In this document: positions 32,611-41,658 of the stretch, piece by piece
Layout of the letters: the number at the start of each line of letters is the position of its first letter
How positions within the stretch are numbered: the first letter of the stretch is position 1
Assembly: GCA_005808505.1 (NCBI GenBank)
Contig: SYLX01000140.1
Coordinates: 1 to 44,218 of the forward strand
DNA: 44,218 nucleotides
DNA from: Bdellovibrionales bacterium
GTDB lineage: Bacteria; Bdellovibrionota; Bdellovibrionia; Bdellovibrionales; JAMPXM01
Direction of reading: 5' to 3'
Made by a program: the position numbers and the translations under genes
The notes under the pieces: model-generated
What the model was told of the DNA's origin: nothing
Databases searched by the model: none
Seen by the model: only the letters and a program-made list of their open reading frames with translations

Positions 32611-33621
32611 CTATTTGATTAAACTTCGCACCCGTTTCCCACCTCGGGCGCGAAGCGCTAGCGAGTGACGCGCCATCAAGGTGCGAGCTGCTTGGTTCAG
32701 ACGCTTCGGCTTCAAAAGGTGTGGTTGCCGAGCTAGCCCCATGAAGTTTTCATCGCCCGTGATTTCTTTTGCAAGATCGCGAACCACGCAGTGATACGAG
32801 AACGCATGCGGGCTCTTTTTGTTGTAGTCGGCCCGGCTAGCGAAGACTCGATACATTTCTTTTCCCGTTTTTCGCGACAAAGCAAATTCTGCCAACTTCG
32901 CACGGTACTCAAGATCCGCCTGACCGAGCTTTGGAAATTTCTTGTAGTCAGCGAAGTGCTGAGCTTCATGCACCAAATACGAGACCAAAAATTTTTCTGA
33001 CTCGAGCTTATAAGCATGGGTGTTGCAATACAGGCCCTCTTGCTTAGCCCATCCACCTGGATAAAATCGGCCCATCGAAGCATAGGCCATCCAACCCTTC
33101 GTGAGGAAATCAGACATAAGAAACACGCGCACGCGCTCTTTCGTTTCGGGCAGAGTCACAGATTTCACGACAGTTCTTTGCTTGCGCCAAATCTCTAATT
33201 CCCGCAAATGCCCGACCGTTCCGATTATGCAGAAGTACCCCATAGCCTCGATCTCTTGCTTGAGACGAGTTTCTACCGTGTCCGCCGCGCGACTCTTAAT
33301 CCTCACGCCGCGAACATCGTGCAGCCACCGACAAATATGACTAACGAGCTTTTGATTCAGTTTTCGATGATCTCCACGCTCCAGGAGCGCTTCATGCCAA
33401 TAAACTTCGTAGAAGCTAATGAGGTTACGAATCGGATCCCTATGATTTTTCAGACGATAGGAAGAGGAAAAACGCTGGATGAAGAGATCAACGCGCTTTC
33501 GCAAATTTGGGGACAAAGTAGCCAGATTTATCCGACGAGCCACTTCAAGCGCGTCGGCACATCGTCCCTGAAGACATAAGGACATAAACTTATCGTAAAG
33601 CGCGCTTTCGCCGGCAGTCAC
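32611..33621 (-). CDS. Putative HExxH metalloprotein
   Basis: A 336-aa protein without signal peptide. A zinc-peptidase-like motif VSYLVHEAQHFADYKKF gives H218-E219-A-Q-H222, and a downstream acidic cluster (ADLEYRAKLAE) offers E238 as a third ligand, as in gluzincins. The N-terminal 100 residues are helical. It resembles no named family I can recall, so peptidase activity is a suggestion. GTG start with AGG upstream. The host flank continues from here, with Arg/Lys-rich C-terminus. Confidence 0.7.
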   Translation of the reverse strand: MTAGESALYDKFMSLCLQGRCADALEVARRINLATLSPNLRKRVDLFIQRFSSSYRLKNHRDPIRNLISFYEVYWHEALLERGDHRKLNQKLVSHICRWLHDVRGVRIKSRAADTVETRLKQEIEAMGYFCIIGTVGHLRELEIWRKQRTVVKSVTLPETKERVRVFLMSDFLTKGWMAYASMGRFYPGGWAKQEGLYCNTHAYKLESEKFLVSYLVHEAQHFADYKKFPKLGQADLEYRAKLAEFALSRKTGKEMYRVFASRADYNKKSPHAFSYHCVVRDLAKEITGDENFMGLARQPHLLKPKRLNQAARTLMARHSLALRARGGKRVRSLIK

Positions 33622-33782
33622 CAGGCACCTCGCTGAAATGGACTTTCTTTGAGGCTCAACTTCTAACGAGAACCGGAATCGCGTTCAACAAAGGACTTTG
33701 CAAAAAGCAGCACTCGTAAGCCCACGTTTGGCCCTTATCTATCGATGACTCATGTGAACAGAGGAATCGAAGAGATCGCGAA

Positions 33783-34049
33783 CTATCGCAGAAGCCTTTT
33801 AGCTTTCGTGACTAAACCAAACTTTTTCAAAAGTCTCACGATCTCCTTGGAGCTGACCTTTTGTACTTCCGGGTGATCCTCGAAGAAAGAATCCCGCTCA
33901 CTAGAGGGAACGTCGTAATGAGGAAATTTAGAACTCCGGTGGAACCATCCGGGATGAATCCCGATTGAGGCGCAATACTGATGAAGATGAGAGACGCCCC
34001 GAGTAGAAATGAGATGGACACCGTCGGAGAAAATGGCTTGATCGTGCAT
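33783..34049 (-). CDS. DUF4031-family small protein
   Basis: An 88-aa protein with the DUF4031 pattern: FSDGVHLISTRGVSHLHQYCASIG, then the hallmark FPHYDVPSSERDSFF and a final KKFGL region. Its role is unknown. ATG 34049 best fits the family's N-terminus, but no clear ribosome binding site is seen; the frame opens at 34109. The HYD (His-Tyr-Asp) triplet is the most conserved element. It is divergent from the small secreted protein gene. Confidence 0.65.
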   Translation of the reverse strand: MHDQAIFSDGVHLISTRGVSHLHQYCASIGIHPGWFHRSSKFPHYDVPSSERDSFFEDHPEVQKVSSKEIVRLLKKFGLVTKAKRLLR

Positions 34050-34204
34050 CACGGTATCTCTACCGCGTCCGCGTTTAAGCAGCAATCTTTGTCGTCGGCA
34101 GCCAGCCATTGCCAGAAACTATGACCGGTATAGACAAGACTCATTGTACAAACGATTTGAACCAAGTGACTGTCGAAGGCGACGCACTTCCAAAGGAGTT
34201 GAAA

Positions 34205-34561
34205 ATGAAGTCAACATCATTGCTACTTGGTTCCTTGAGTCTTCTTTGTCTCGGAAGTTTCGCTCAAGCTTCAGCTGAGACAATCGAGAATGTCGTCTGT
34301 AGAGTCGATGGCGAGAAAGTTCATTTTGAACTCGTGGAGAAAAGCGGAAGTGCCGCGATCACTGACGCTTTGGCTAAAATCGACAACGAAGCATCGCTCG
34401 TCTATCACTTCAATCCCTACTACGACATCGGTGGGCGGGTTCAGTTCCGTACCGCTGACACCTCGGAAACTTTAGTCAGCTGGGGAAGCAATCATGAACC
34501 GTCTAAAACACAAGGAAGAGTCATTTATCAGGAAAGTATCGTCGAATGTCGGCTGCTCTGA
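34205..34561 (+). CDS. Small secreted protein of unknown function
   Basis: A 118-aa protein with a signal peptide (SLLLGSLSLLCLGSFAQASA). The mature part has two Cys (ENVVCRV, IVECRLL) near its ends that could pair and a beta-rich middle. No family is recognised. AAGGAG 6 nt before ATG 34205 supports this start; the frame opens at 34109 in the region shared with the divergent DUF4031 gene. Confidence 0.65.
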   Translation: MKSTSLLLGSLSLLCLGSFAQASAETIENVVCRVDGEKVHFELVEKSGSAAITDALAKIDNEASLVYHFNPYYDIGGRVQFRTADTSETLVSWGSNHEPSKTQGRVIYQESIVECRLL

Positions 34562-34625
34562 GCCTGAACCTTAATGGCGTATCTCAACTTCTGGAGTCAG
34601 CATTCGGGTGAAACGAGGAGGAGGA

Positions 34626-34997
34626 ATGGACTTTGGGCAGGTTCATCACATTGAATACTACGTCCATGATCTCTCGAAATCGAATCAGTTTTGGAGTTGG
34701 TTTTTAGCGGAACTCGGCTATCAAAAAACGAGTGAGTCGAAAACTCATGTTTCTTGGGCCCACTCAGGCGGAACTTATCTCGTTTTTGTCCAAGTTTCTG
34801 ATGAGTATCAGAACTCGAGGAACTCACGACAAGCGAACGGGCTCAATCATATCGCTTTCATGGGTGGCACCGCGGGCCAGCTCGATGAATTGCAAGCACA
34901 ACTCGGCCTGCGCAACATTCGCATCCTTAAACGCGACGGCAACTACCTGTGTTTCGAAGATCCAAACGAGTTCGCCGTTGAGGTCTACGCTCGCTAA
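34626..34997 (+). CDS. VOC / glyoxalase-like protein
   Basis: A 123-aa single-domain vicinal-oxygen-chelate protein. Two beta-alpha-beta modules: VHHIEYYVHDLSKSNQFWSWFLAELGY with the metal His in VHHIEY, and NGLNHIAFMGGTAGQLDELQ with a second His, ending in YLCFEDPNEFAVEVYA with a Glu ligand. Related proteins include glyoxalases and dioxygenase-like or resistance proteins; the substrate cannot be told. GAGGAGG precedes ATG 34626. It stands alone. Confidence 0.85.
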   Translation: MDFGQVHHIEYYVHDLSKSNQFWSWFLAELGYQKTSESKTHVSWAHSGGTYLVFVQVSDEYQNSRNSRQANGLNHIAFMGGTAGQLDELQAQLGLRNIRILKRDGNYLCFEDPNEFAVEVYAR

Positions 34998-35082
34998 ACT
35001 TCCAACTTAGTGCTGGAAGTTTCGATTCGCGTTCGGCCTATGGGTGGCGCTCGCTGTCCGCCATCGCGGCCTGAGGACGCGC

Positions 35083-36738
35083 TTAGGCCGCCGTCGAGTT
35101 GCGCTTTGACTGATCCGCTCGCGAGAAAGCAAGAACTTCTCCCGAATGCGGATTGACCTTCCGACCGAACACGGCCTCCGTAACATCGGCCAATGTCCGC
35201 GACATTTGATCGGCGTAATCTGCAAGCTGATGCGCAGATGTCGAAGCTTCTTCTGCAGCTTTTGCGGCTTCTTGCGTTGCGCGATCCAGCTGCTGGGTCG
35301 CGGATGTAATCGAGCGCAAACCATCCGCTTGCTCTCGTGAAGCAACTGCGATGTCTTCCACTCGACTGCTGACTTCTCCGGCGTGATTGACGATCTGGTT
35401 GAGGACTTCGCCGCACTCGCCCGCGATGGACTGTCCGCGTTCAATACGGGATTTCGATTCGGTCGCCAAACTTTCCAGTCCCGAACGAGAACTTGCCACA
35501 ATCGTTTCTACGCGCTCAACGCTCTCGCGCAAGAGTTGCGAAATGTCGTGCGAAGCTTGTCCACTCATCCGAGCGAGGTTTCCGACTTCCTCCGCGACAA
35601 CGGCAAATCCTTTCCCGTGCTCACCCGCTCGAGCGGCTTCCACCGATGCGTTAAAGGAGAGGAGTTTCGTCTGGAACACGATCTCATTGATGACCTTCGT
35701 GCGGTTTCCGATTTCGTTGATGACTTGGGTGATTTCGGAGATCTTGCGGTTATTCTCCTCGATTTGCGTGAGCATCGCCGTGTTCGTTGTGCTCACTTCG
35801 CCCATCTCCTGAATCATCTGCTCGACCACGCCTCGTCCTTCATCGGCGCTTGAGTGGCTTGTCTTCGAAACATCTTTAGATTTTTCGGCGTTCTCAACGT
35901 TTCGATCGACCATTTGCGAAAGCTCATGAATCGAAGCGGACGCCTGTTGCAAAGCAGCCGCTTGCTCAGCCGCACCACTTGCTGATTGCTGACTCATGCT
36001 CGCCATCTGCTGGGAAGCCGCGGTCACTTGCGCTGCGATCTCGACAAGCCCCTTCACCGCACGGCCCACTCGGTCCACGACATTCCGACTGATCAAAACC
36101 GAAGCGGCCACGCCGATCGCCACCGCTATGAGGGAGGCGATCCAAATCAGGCGACTGGAAGCTTCAGAAATCGATTCCACTTGGCGGGAAGCATCGTCCG
36201 CCCGACTTGCCGTTCGGTCTTTTAAAGCATTGAGAATGTCGGTGATCTTTGAATACTCGGTCCAAGCTTCTTGACCTAATGCTTCGTTGGCTTCTTTCTT
36301 TTTGTCTTGGCGCGAGAAGCTGACGAATTGAACGTGCTGACCGAGGTAGTTGCCCCAATGATCGTCGAAGTCTTTGAGGAGTTTTTTATCTTCATCCGTT
36401 TTCACGACTTTTTCGTAAGCCGTTCGCGCTTGGTCGAGATGAGCGAGTTCGGATTCCATCACGTCTTCCCACTCGGTCATTTCGGTTTCGGTCGCGGCTT
36501 GAGCGTGCTGGAGTTCAGCCAACCGGATCTGCGCAACGGTAAGATTGAGGCTTCCGATATACTTCGTGCCTACGAGTGCTTCGTGCGCTAACTCGTCCGC
36601 GACATAGCTGACTTGCTGGAGCGAGCGATGCGCCACCAGTGTGACTACGAAGAGAAGAAAAAGAACCAACCCGAATCCTGAGCTGATTTTACCTGTGAGC
36701 GAAAGTTCCGAGAGGCGCTTCCAGCGTCTAACACCCAT
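35083..36738 (-). CDS. Methyl-accepting chemotaxis protein
   Basis: A 551-aa inner-membrane chemoreceptor. Transmembrane segments lie near residues 17-38 and 196-217, with a periplasmic four-helix sensor domain between, then HAMP-like linker and a long signalling coiled coil. The conserved hairpin tip is [34 protein letters not shown], given in pieces as [15 protein letters not shown] and [19 protein letters not shown]. It couples ligand sensing to CheA/CheW. No che genes are nearby. It ends SKRNSTAA without a CheR-binding pentapeptide. Confidence 0.95.
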   Translation of the reverse strand: MGVRRWKRLSELSLTGKISSGFGLVLFLLFVVTLVAHRSLQQVSYVADELAHEALVGTKYIGSLNLTVAQIRLAELQHAQAATETEMTEWEDVMESELAHLDQARTAYEKVVKTDEDKKLLKDFDDHWGNYLGQHVQFVSFSRQDKKKEANEALGQEAWTEYSKITDILNALKDRTASRADDASRQVESISEASSRLIWIASLIAVAIGVAASVLISRNVVDRVGRAVKGLVEIAAQVTAASQQMASMSQQSASGAAEQAAALQQASASIHELSQMVDRNVENAEKSKDVSKTSHSSADEGRGVVEQMIQEMGEVSTTNTAMLTQIEENNRKISEITQVINEIGNRTKVINEIVFQTKLLSFNASVEAARAGEHGKGFAVVAEEVGNLARMSGQASHDISQLLRESVERVETIVASSRSGLESLATESKSRIERGQSIAGECGEVLNQIVNHAGEVSSRVEDIAVASREQADGLRSITSATQQLDRATQEAAKAAEEASTSAHQLADYADQMSRTLADVTEAVFGRKVNPHSGEVLAFSRADQSKRNSTAA

Positions 36739-36920
36739 GACGGCATCCCCTGTTCCGGTGAGAGTCTCAACAAACTATCGGAACAATTCTTGAAACCGTT
36801 TAGTTTTTCAAAGGGTCGTAAATCGCTTCAGTCGAAGACTCGACGATAGTCGCGCCGGGAGCACGACTAAACAACGCTCTTTTATATGAAAATGAACAGT
36901 CGATGCTCAAGAATGAGACT

Positions 36921-37694
36921 TTAACGCGCCGTACTCGCTGGAGCACGATCGGCGCCTCCCTGACTGCCGCCAGCTCCGACGTAATTGCGAGCTTCTTCCG
37001 AATCACCGAAGTACTTTTGGCTGATGAATCTCTCTTTCGACAGCTTTTTATCCGGCGGAACAAGAGCATCGAAGATCTTGTATTCTTCTTCATGCTCTTT
37101 GATCACCCGAGCGGCGGCATCTTTTGCACCTGGGGTTTTCTCTGAGCGATCTTTACACGCACCCGTATAAGCCTCCATGCCGTCGGCAGGGGCCTTATCG
37201 ACGCACAGAACGCGTCCACCCTTGCCTTTAGCGGCCGGAACGTAGCCGTAAAATCCAACACCACAAGGATGGTGGCCCTTGGTTTCACACGTAGTCGTAA
37301 TGCCGTCGGGCGCATTCATTTTGGACTTTGAATCGTCACAGCCGGTCACCGCACCGGCATAATCTTTATTTACGTTCGTTGGACACTTCGAAACAGCTCT
37401 TTTACCTTGAGCCATTACGGGCGCAATCCATCCTTCAAGCAACCAAACGAATTTTGTCTTTGCCGATGTGCGCACGCGCTCGTAGATGATTTTATCTTTG
37501 GCAAGATTGTGAGCAAGCTTCTGAAGGTAGCCTACGTAGTAGCGCTGCATTTCGGGTGAGAGCTCGACAAATTCTTGGTGTGAGATGAGCAAGTTCAGAC
37601 TTTCCTGTTCTTCTTGCGCCTTTGCGTTATCGACATTGAACGTAACGCTGAAAAGAAGAGCGAACACTACGAAAAGCTTCGAGAGACCTTTCAT
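36921..37694 (-). CDS. Secreted Cys-containing protein of unknown function
   Basis: A 257-aa exported protein. Signal peptide LFVVFALLFSVTFNVDNAKA. After a helical part (QEFVELSPEMQRYYVGYLQ), the middle holds several Cys (SKCPTN, TGCDD, TTCETKGHHPCGVGFYGY, LCVDKAP, GACKD) suggesting disulfides, and the C-terminus is rich in Gly and Ala. The region KGHHPCGVGFYGY looks like a conserved cell-wall or periplasmic motif, but I know no family. ATG 37694 has AGGTGG upstream; the frame opens at a GTG at 37703. Confidence 0.72.
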   Translation of the reverse strand: MKGLSKLFVVFALLFSVTFNVDNAKAQEEQESLNLLISHQEFVELSPEMQRYYVGYLQKLAHNLAKDKIIYERVRTSAKTKFVWLLEGWIAPVMAQGKRAVSKCPTNVNKDYAGAVTGCDDSKSKMNAPDGITTTCETKGHHPCGVGFYGYVPAAKGKGGRVLCVDKAPADGMEAYTGACKDRSEKTPGAKDAAARVIKEHEEEYKIFDALVPPDKKLSKERFISQKYFGDSEEARNYVGAGGSQGGADRAPASTAR

Positions 37695-37944
37695 CCGACC
37701 CACCTGTGGAAGAGTTGTGTTTCCGAGGAATGGACGTCCTGTTTCGGGATTTACTTAGTCTGAAGATTGAGCCTGCGCTTCTCAACAAGACTTGCGGTCG
37801 GAGTCGGAACCTAGAGGTTTCATAAAGAATCACGATTCCGCTATCTTACGGGTCTCTTTCAACAATGCTCGTCTCCGTCTCAATTTGAGAAAAATTCTGA
37901 CCATCTCATTTTAAGATTTTCATCCCGCCTGCCGATAAGTCCAC

Positions 37945-38859
37945 GTGCTCAAAAACTCAAGCCCCCGACAAACCAACGGCCTCCTTGCCGGCGATACGCG
38001 TTCCCAGCTCGTGAAGCTGGTGCTCAGCGCTTTAGTCTTCGTCATGATCTCCGATCATGCAGCGGCTAACGGGAACATCCAGAACCTGAGCTCACCCATG
38101 TACATGCCCGGAGCGCCAGGCATGACCATGAGTACGCCGGTCATCCCGAGCGTGACGCCCGGACCGGCAACGATGTCCGGTTTACAGCAAGCGCTGCTTG
38201 CGTGCACTCTCGCCGCTCCGACTTTGATGAACTTGGCGTCGATCGGTGCGTCTGGTAACGACCTTGAGCGTGCGACGAATTCTCCTTACGAAAGAGATCA
38301 CGAAACTCTCGGGAAAGATGCGCCCGCAGATCTCGTGAAAACTTTTGATTGCAAACCGGTCGACGGTAAAATGCCGAAAATCACTTCCGGCTTCAATCAA
38401 GACGAAAAATGTACGGAAGATAAAATGCACGCGGGCATGAAGAAGCACATGGATGAACATTTCCTTGGCTGCGTGCAAAAATCCGCGGATGCCGCTGGGC
38501 TCCCGAAGCCCGAATCGATCCACATCAATCATATGGGTTGTTACAACGAGCGGAATAAACGAGGCTCCGGCCAAAGAAGTCTTCATTCTCTTGGGCGGGC
38601 TCTTGATATCGGGGCGATCATTTTCAAACCGAGTGGCACGAAAATGAAGATGCACGTGAACCAATCTAATGATCCGAAAAACCTGCAGTTTTACTCAGAG
38701 CTCAGAAAGTGCTGGGCCAACACGCTCCCGGCTAGCTGTCGTACGGGCCGTGCGGAAGAAGGCTTCGGATCCGTCGGTCACTGGCGCTCGGGACGTCCAG
38801 CTGACAGCAACCACAGCGACCATCTTCACCTCGCCTACCCGCCTTGCGCAGGAGAATGA
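37945..38859 (+). CDS. Secreted M15/extensin-like peptidase domain protein
   Basis: A 304-aa exported protein. Residues about 20-41 are a signal peptide (LVKLVLSALVFVMISDHAAA). The C-terminal half resembles the extensin-like/D-Ala-D-Ala peptidase M15 fold: NHMGCYNERNKRGSG then SLHSLGRALDIG (His214, Asp221) and HSDHLHLAYP (His293, His295), the usual H...D...HxH zinc set. So it may cleave peptidoglycan peptides. A Pro/Met-rich stretch links the halves. GTG start with no clear ribosome binding site, so the start is uncertain. One base separates it from the next gene. Confidence 0.8.
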   Translation: MLKNSSPRQTNGLLAGDTRSQLVKLVLSALVFVMISDHAAANGNIQNLSSPMYMPGAPGMTMSTPVIPSVTPGPATMSGLQQALLACTLAAPTLMNLASIGASGNDLERATNSPYERDHETLGKDAPADLVKTFDCKPVDGKMPKITSGFNQDEKCTEDKMHAGMKKHMDEHFLGCVQKSADAAGLPKPESIHINHMGCYNERNKRGSGQRSLHSLGRALDIGAIIFKPSGTKMKMHVNQSNDPKNLQFYSELRKCWANTLPASCRTGRAEEGFGSVGHWRSGRPADSNHSDHLHLAYPPCAGE

Positions 38860-38860
38860 A

Positions 38861-39310
38861 ATGAAGCCACTCATCGCTTTGACATTCTTCATCATCGCTT
38901 CTTTCTTAGCTCCCTCGTTTGTTCGAGCGCATGAAGGTGACGCGATCGATGCGAAAGACGTTTACTTGGAAAAGCTTATCCAGACCAAACAATGGGGGCC
39001 GGTCCATTTGATCGTGCGCAAAAACGATCACGTCCTCGCTCAGCCGTTCACCGTGGAAATCCGGCCTCAGTGCAAACAAAAAGTGGCGAATTGGCGGGAG
39101 TTGAACGTTGTGGACGTAACTAGTGCCTGTAAGGTGGATCTCAAATCGGTGAAGTTCATTGAAGCAAAAAACGAAATCGAGATCATGATCAACGTCCCGG
39201 ATTCAGAACGCTATCTCTACGAGAGTTATCGCAAAGCTGGCAATGCGACTCCGACATGTCTGAAGCAATCGCAGATTCATACTTTTTACCTAACTGGACT
39301 GTGCGATTAA
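38861..39310 (+). CDS. Small secreted protein, coupled to the peptidase gene
   Basis: A 149-aa protein with signal peptide (MKPLIALTFFIIASFLAPSFVRA). The mature part has Cys in RPQCKQKV, TSACKVD, TPTCLKQ and GLCD and is otherwise beta-rich. No family is recognised. The ATG starts one base after the stop of the peptidase gene with GGAG upstream, so the two are co-translated. The stop TAA begins a 13-bp tandem repeat. Confidence 0.75.
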   Translation: MKPLIALTFFIIASFLAPSFVRAHEGDAIDAKDVYLEKLIQTKQWGPVHLIVRKNDHVLAQPFTVEIRPQCKQKVANWRELNVVDVTSACKVDLKSVKFIEAKNEIEIMINVPDSERYLYESYRKAGNATPTCLKQSQIHTFYLTGLCD

Positions 39311-39348
39311 CCGCCGCGATTAACCGCCGCGATTAACCGCCGCGATTA
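39305..39348 (+). repeat. 13-bp tandem repeat at the gene end
   Basis: GATTAACCGCCGC is repeated three times (39305-39317, 39318-39330, 39331-39343), with a partial fourth. The first copy includes the stop codon of the preceding gene. A short satellite, possibly variable in copy number. Confidence 0.9.
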
Positions 39349-39463
39349 GGCGGGAGACGGACGCCGGGATCCTTGTTCGTTAAATCCGCTTCTATCCTGA
39401 TTAAACAACTCGACTAAACAAATTGAGGCGAGCGGCTGCGCACCGCCCGCCGATCGCTCTTGA

Positions 39464-40087
39464 TTACATTCCGCCTGAGCCAGTCGATCCTGCTGCTCCT
39501 GTTCCGGAAGTGTCTGTTCCAGTTCCGGTGCCAGTTCCCGTATCCGTACCGGTGCCCGTTCCTGCTCCAGCGCCGGCGCCTTTAGCTTTCTTCTTGTTCT
39601 TTTTGTCTTTTGCCGTCTGATCCATGTCGTTCATGCCTGAAGACGTGCCCGACATGGAAGAATCGGTTGATGTCGTTCCACTCATCGTGTCAGACGACAT
39701 GCCGGAAGTTGTGCCGCTTGTTGTATCTGCCTCCATGCCGCTCGTAGCATCTGAAGACATTCCGGTCGTCGAATCACCTGAGGCGCCGTTCATCGGCCCG
39801 GTCAGCGAACCGCTAGTTGTGCCACTTGAGATATCTCCCGCAGATCCCGGCGAAACGCCAGTCGTGGAACCGCCATCCGAAAGATTACCGCTGGTTGAAA
39901 GATCACTCGATGTCGCGCCAGGGGTCGTGTCCGTTGTCGTGGACGAAGTTGGATCCGACACCGACGCTTCGTTAGGAGTTGTCGTGTCTGATGCGGCGTC
40001 GGATGAGCGGTCGCGATTCATGCTTTGGCAGCCAACGCCCAATGACAGGACCATCGCTCCGAGGATTGCTTTCGTGAAGAGTCTCAT
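39464..40087 (-). CDS. Low-complexity Ser/Thr/Gly/Asp-rich lipoprotein
   Basis: A 207-aa predicted lipoprotein. The signal MRLFTKAILGAMVLSLGVGC ends in a good lipobox (L-G-V-G-C). The mature chain is almost wholly Ser, Thr, Gly, Asp and Met in imperfect repeats (SGTTSGMSSDTMSG...; GTGTGTDTGTG), with a Lys-rich stretch near residue 165 (KDKKNKKKAKG). It is likely disordered and surface or periplasm exposed. No known domain. A long frame on the opposite strand is a by-product of this biased sequence. Confidence 0.75.
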   Translation of the reverse strand: MRLFTKAILGAMVLSLGVGCQSMNRDRSSDAASDTTTPNEASVSDPTSSTTTDTTPGATSSDLSTSGNLSDGGSTTGVSPGSAGDISSGTTSGSLTGPMNGASGDSTTGMSSDATSGMEADTTSGTTSGMSSDTMSGTTSTDSSMSGTSSGMNDMDQTAKDKKNKKKAKGAGAGAGTGTGTDTGTGTGTGTDTSGTGAAGSTGSGGM

Positions 40088-40430
40088 TTTCTACCTCCAA
40101 ATGCTGTTCAAACTGTTGGTGAATGAAAATCAGAGTCGAGAAGTTTCGAGCTTTTCGCGCTCCTATTTCCCTTAGCGCTCACACTAACGGGCCCTTGGCG
40201 AGCGCAACAGGCTTAACCGGGAGCTTGAAGTAAAACGCAAATGCATGCCTCATTCCTGGCAACCGCGAACACAAGCGTGGTTACCCGTCCCTTCTTCGAG
40301 CAGACGCTCGGAATCGCTGACCTCGGCAAATCCTAAACGAATCCTGACGTGCGCCGATTGCGCTTGGAAGAGCTGCGTGGCAAGAGTGGAAGCTCCCTCA
40401 TGTTCTCAAATGACTCTAAGGAGATAGTTC
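40088..40430. other. Gap upstream of pstS
   Basis: About 340 bp with no gene supported. I see no clear Pho box. AAGGAG at the end is the pstS ribosome binding site, 7 nt before the ATG. Confidence 0.4.
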
Positions 40431-41453
40431 ATGAAACTGATTCAAGTTTCTCGCCTTCTTCCCGCTTTGGCTTTAGCAACTGGTCTCGTCACGGCATCGG
40501 CTACTGACGCCTTCGCTCAAGCAACGATTAAGATCGACGGCTCGAGCACCGTTTTCCCCATCACGGAAGCGGTTTCAGAAGAATTCCAAGCTCAAAAAAA
40601 AGGCGCCGTTCGCGTAACGGTTGGTATCTCCGGCACGGGCGGCGGTTTCAAGAAATTCTGCCGTGGAGAAACGGACGTTCAGGACGCATCTCGCCCCATC
40701 TCCAAAACGGAGATGGAAGACTGCAAAAAAGCCGGCATCAAGTATTACGAACTTCCGATCGCGTATGATGCGCTAACAGTTGCGGTGAGCCCTAAGAACA
40801 CTTGGGTTAAGGACATCACGATTGAGGATCTCAAAAAGATCTGGGCTCCGGAAGCTCAGGGCAAAATCACCAAATGGAATCAAGTCCGCCCCGAATGGCC
40901 CGATGCTCCTCTGAAACTCTTCGGCGCCGGGTCTGACTCCGGCACGTTCGATTACTTCACTGAAGCCGTCGTGGGGAAAGCGAAATCGAGCCGCGGTGAC
41001 TACACGGCGAGCGAAGACGACAACACGATCGTGCAAGGGATCAGCAACGATAAAAATGCGCTTGGCTATCTCCCTTACGCTTATTACGAGCCAAACAAGG
41101 CTCGTTTAAAGGTTCTCGCCATCGATGGTGGCGCGAAAGCACCTAAAAAAGGGGCCGTTCTTCCGTCGGCCGAAGCCGTCGAAACTGGCGCATACTTTCC
41201 TCTTTCGCGTCCTTTGTTCATCTACGTAAGCGACAAATCGCTCCAAAAGCCTGAAGTAAAAGAGTTCATCAACTTCTTCCTCACCAACGGCGGCGAACTC
41301 GCAAAACAAGTCAAGTACGTGGCACTCCCGAAAAAAGCTTACGACCTAGCAAATGAGCATCTGAAAAAAGGTAAGATGGGAACCGTGTTCGGCGGACACT
41401 CGGACGTTGGACTCAAAATCGAAGACTTAATGAAACGCGAAACAAGTCTCTAA
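40431..41453 (+). CDS. pstS: Phosphate ABC transporter substrate-binding protein PstS
   Basis: A 340-aa periplasmic phosphate-binding protein. Signal peptide (LLPALALATGLVTASATDAFAQ). The phosphate ligand segments are clear: IDGSSTVFPITEAVSEEF at the N-terminus, GTGGGFKKFCRGETDVQDASRPI, and GAGSDSGTFDYFTEAVVG. Two Cys (FCRG, DCKK) may pair. AAGGAG precedes the ATG. It leads the pst operon; a strong hairpin separates it from pstC. Confidence 0.96.
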   Translation: MKLIQVSRLLPALALATGLVTASATDAFAQATIKIDGSSTVFPITEAVSEEFQAQKKGAVRVTVGISGTGGGFKKFCRGETDVQDASRPISKTEMEDCKKAGIKYYELPIAYDALTVAVSPKNTWVKDITIEDLKKIWAPEAQGKITKWNQVRPEWPDAPLKLFGAGSDSGTFDYFTEAVVGKAKSSRGDYTASEDDNTIVQGISNDKNALGYLPYAYYEPNKARLKVLAIDGGAKAPKKGAVLPSAEAVETGAYFPLSRPLFIYVSDKSLQKPEVKEFINFFLTNGGELAKQVKYVALPKKAYDLANEHLKKGKMGTVFGGHSDVGLKIEDLMKRETSL

Positions 41454-41488
41454 ACTTGATAGGGTACGTGAGAAATTAGGTCGCAAGG

Positions 41489-41514
41489 GCGGCAGAGTTG
41501 CCGAAGTCTGCCGC
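41489..41514 (+). terminator. Hairpin between pstS and pstC (attenuator-like)
   Basis: GCGGCAGA (41489-41496) and TCTGCCGC (41507-41514) form a perfect 8-bp stem with a 10-nt loop, 35 nt after the pstS stop. No T-run follows, so it probably protects the pstS mRNA 3' end or reduces read-through instead of ending transcription fully. Confidence 0.5.
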
Positions 41515-41658
41515 TAAATTGTGCGAATGGCTGTGTCTTGACAGAACGCTGACATAAGCCGTGGTTCCCACCCGCGGGCAATACGGCTATAACATCCAAA
41601 AATCTCTCGTTTCTGGAACGCCGCAAGAGGAACTTTGCCCTCTTTGGAGCTACAAGGG

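Noticed and set aside
34994..35416. 140-codon minus-strand frame
   Set aside because: Mostly within the chemoreceptor gene in another frame; Arg/Ser-rich shadow.
39624..40175. 183-codon plus-strand frame
   Set aside because: Antisense to the low-complexity lipoprotein; openness comes from the biased repeats. The lipoprotein strand has a signal peptide and lipobox.
40088..40430. Pho box upstream of pstS
   Set aside because: No CTGTCAT-type direct repeat was found.
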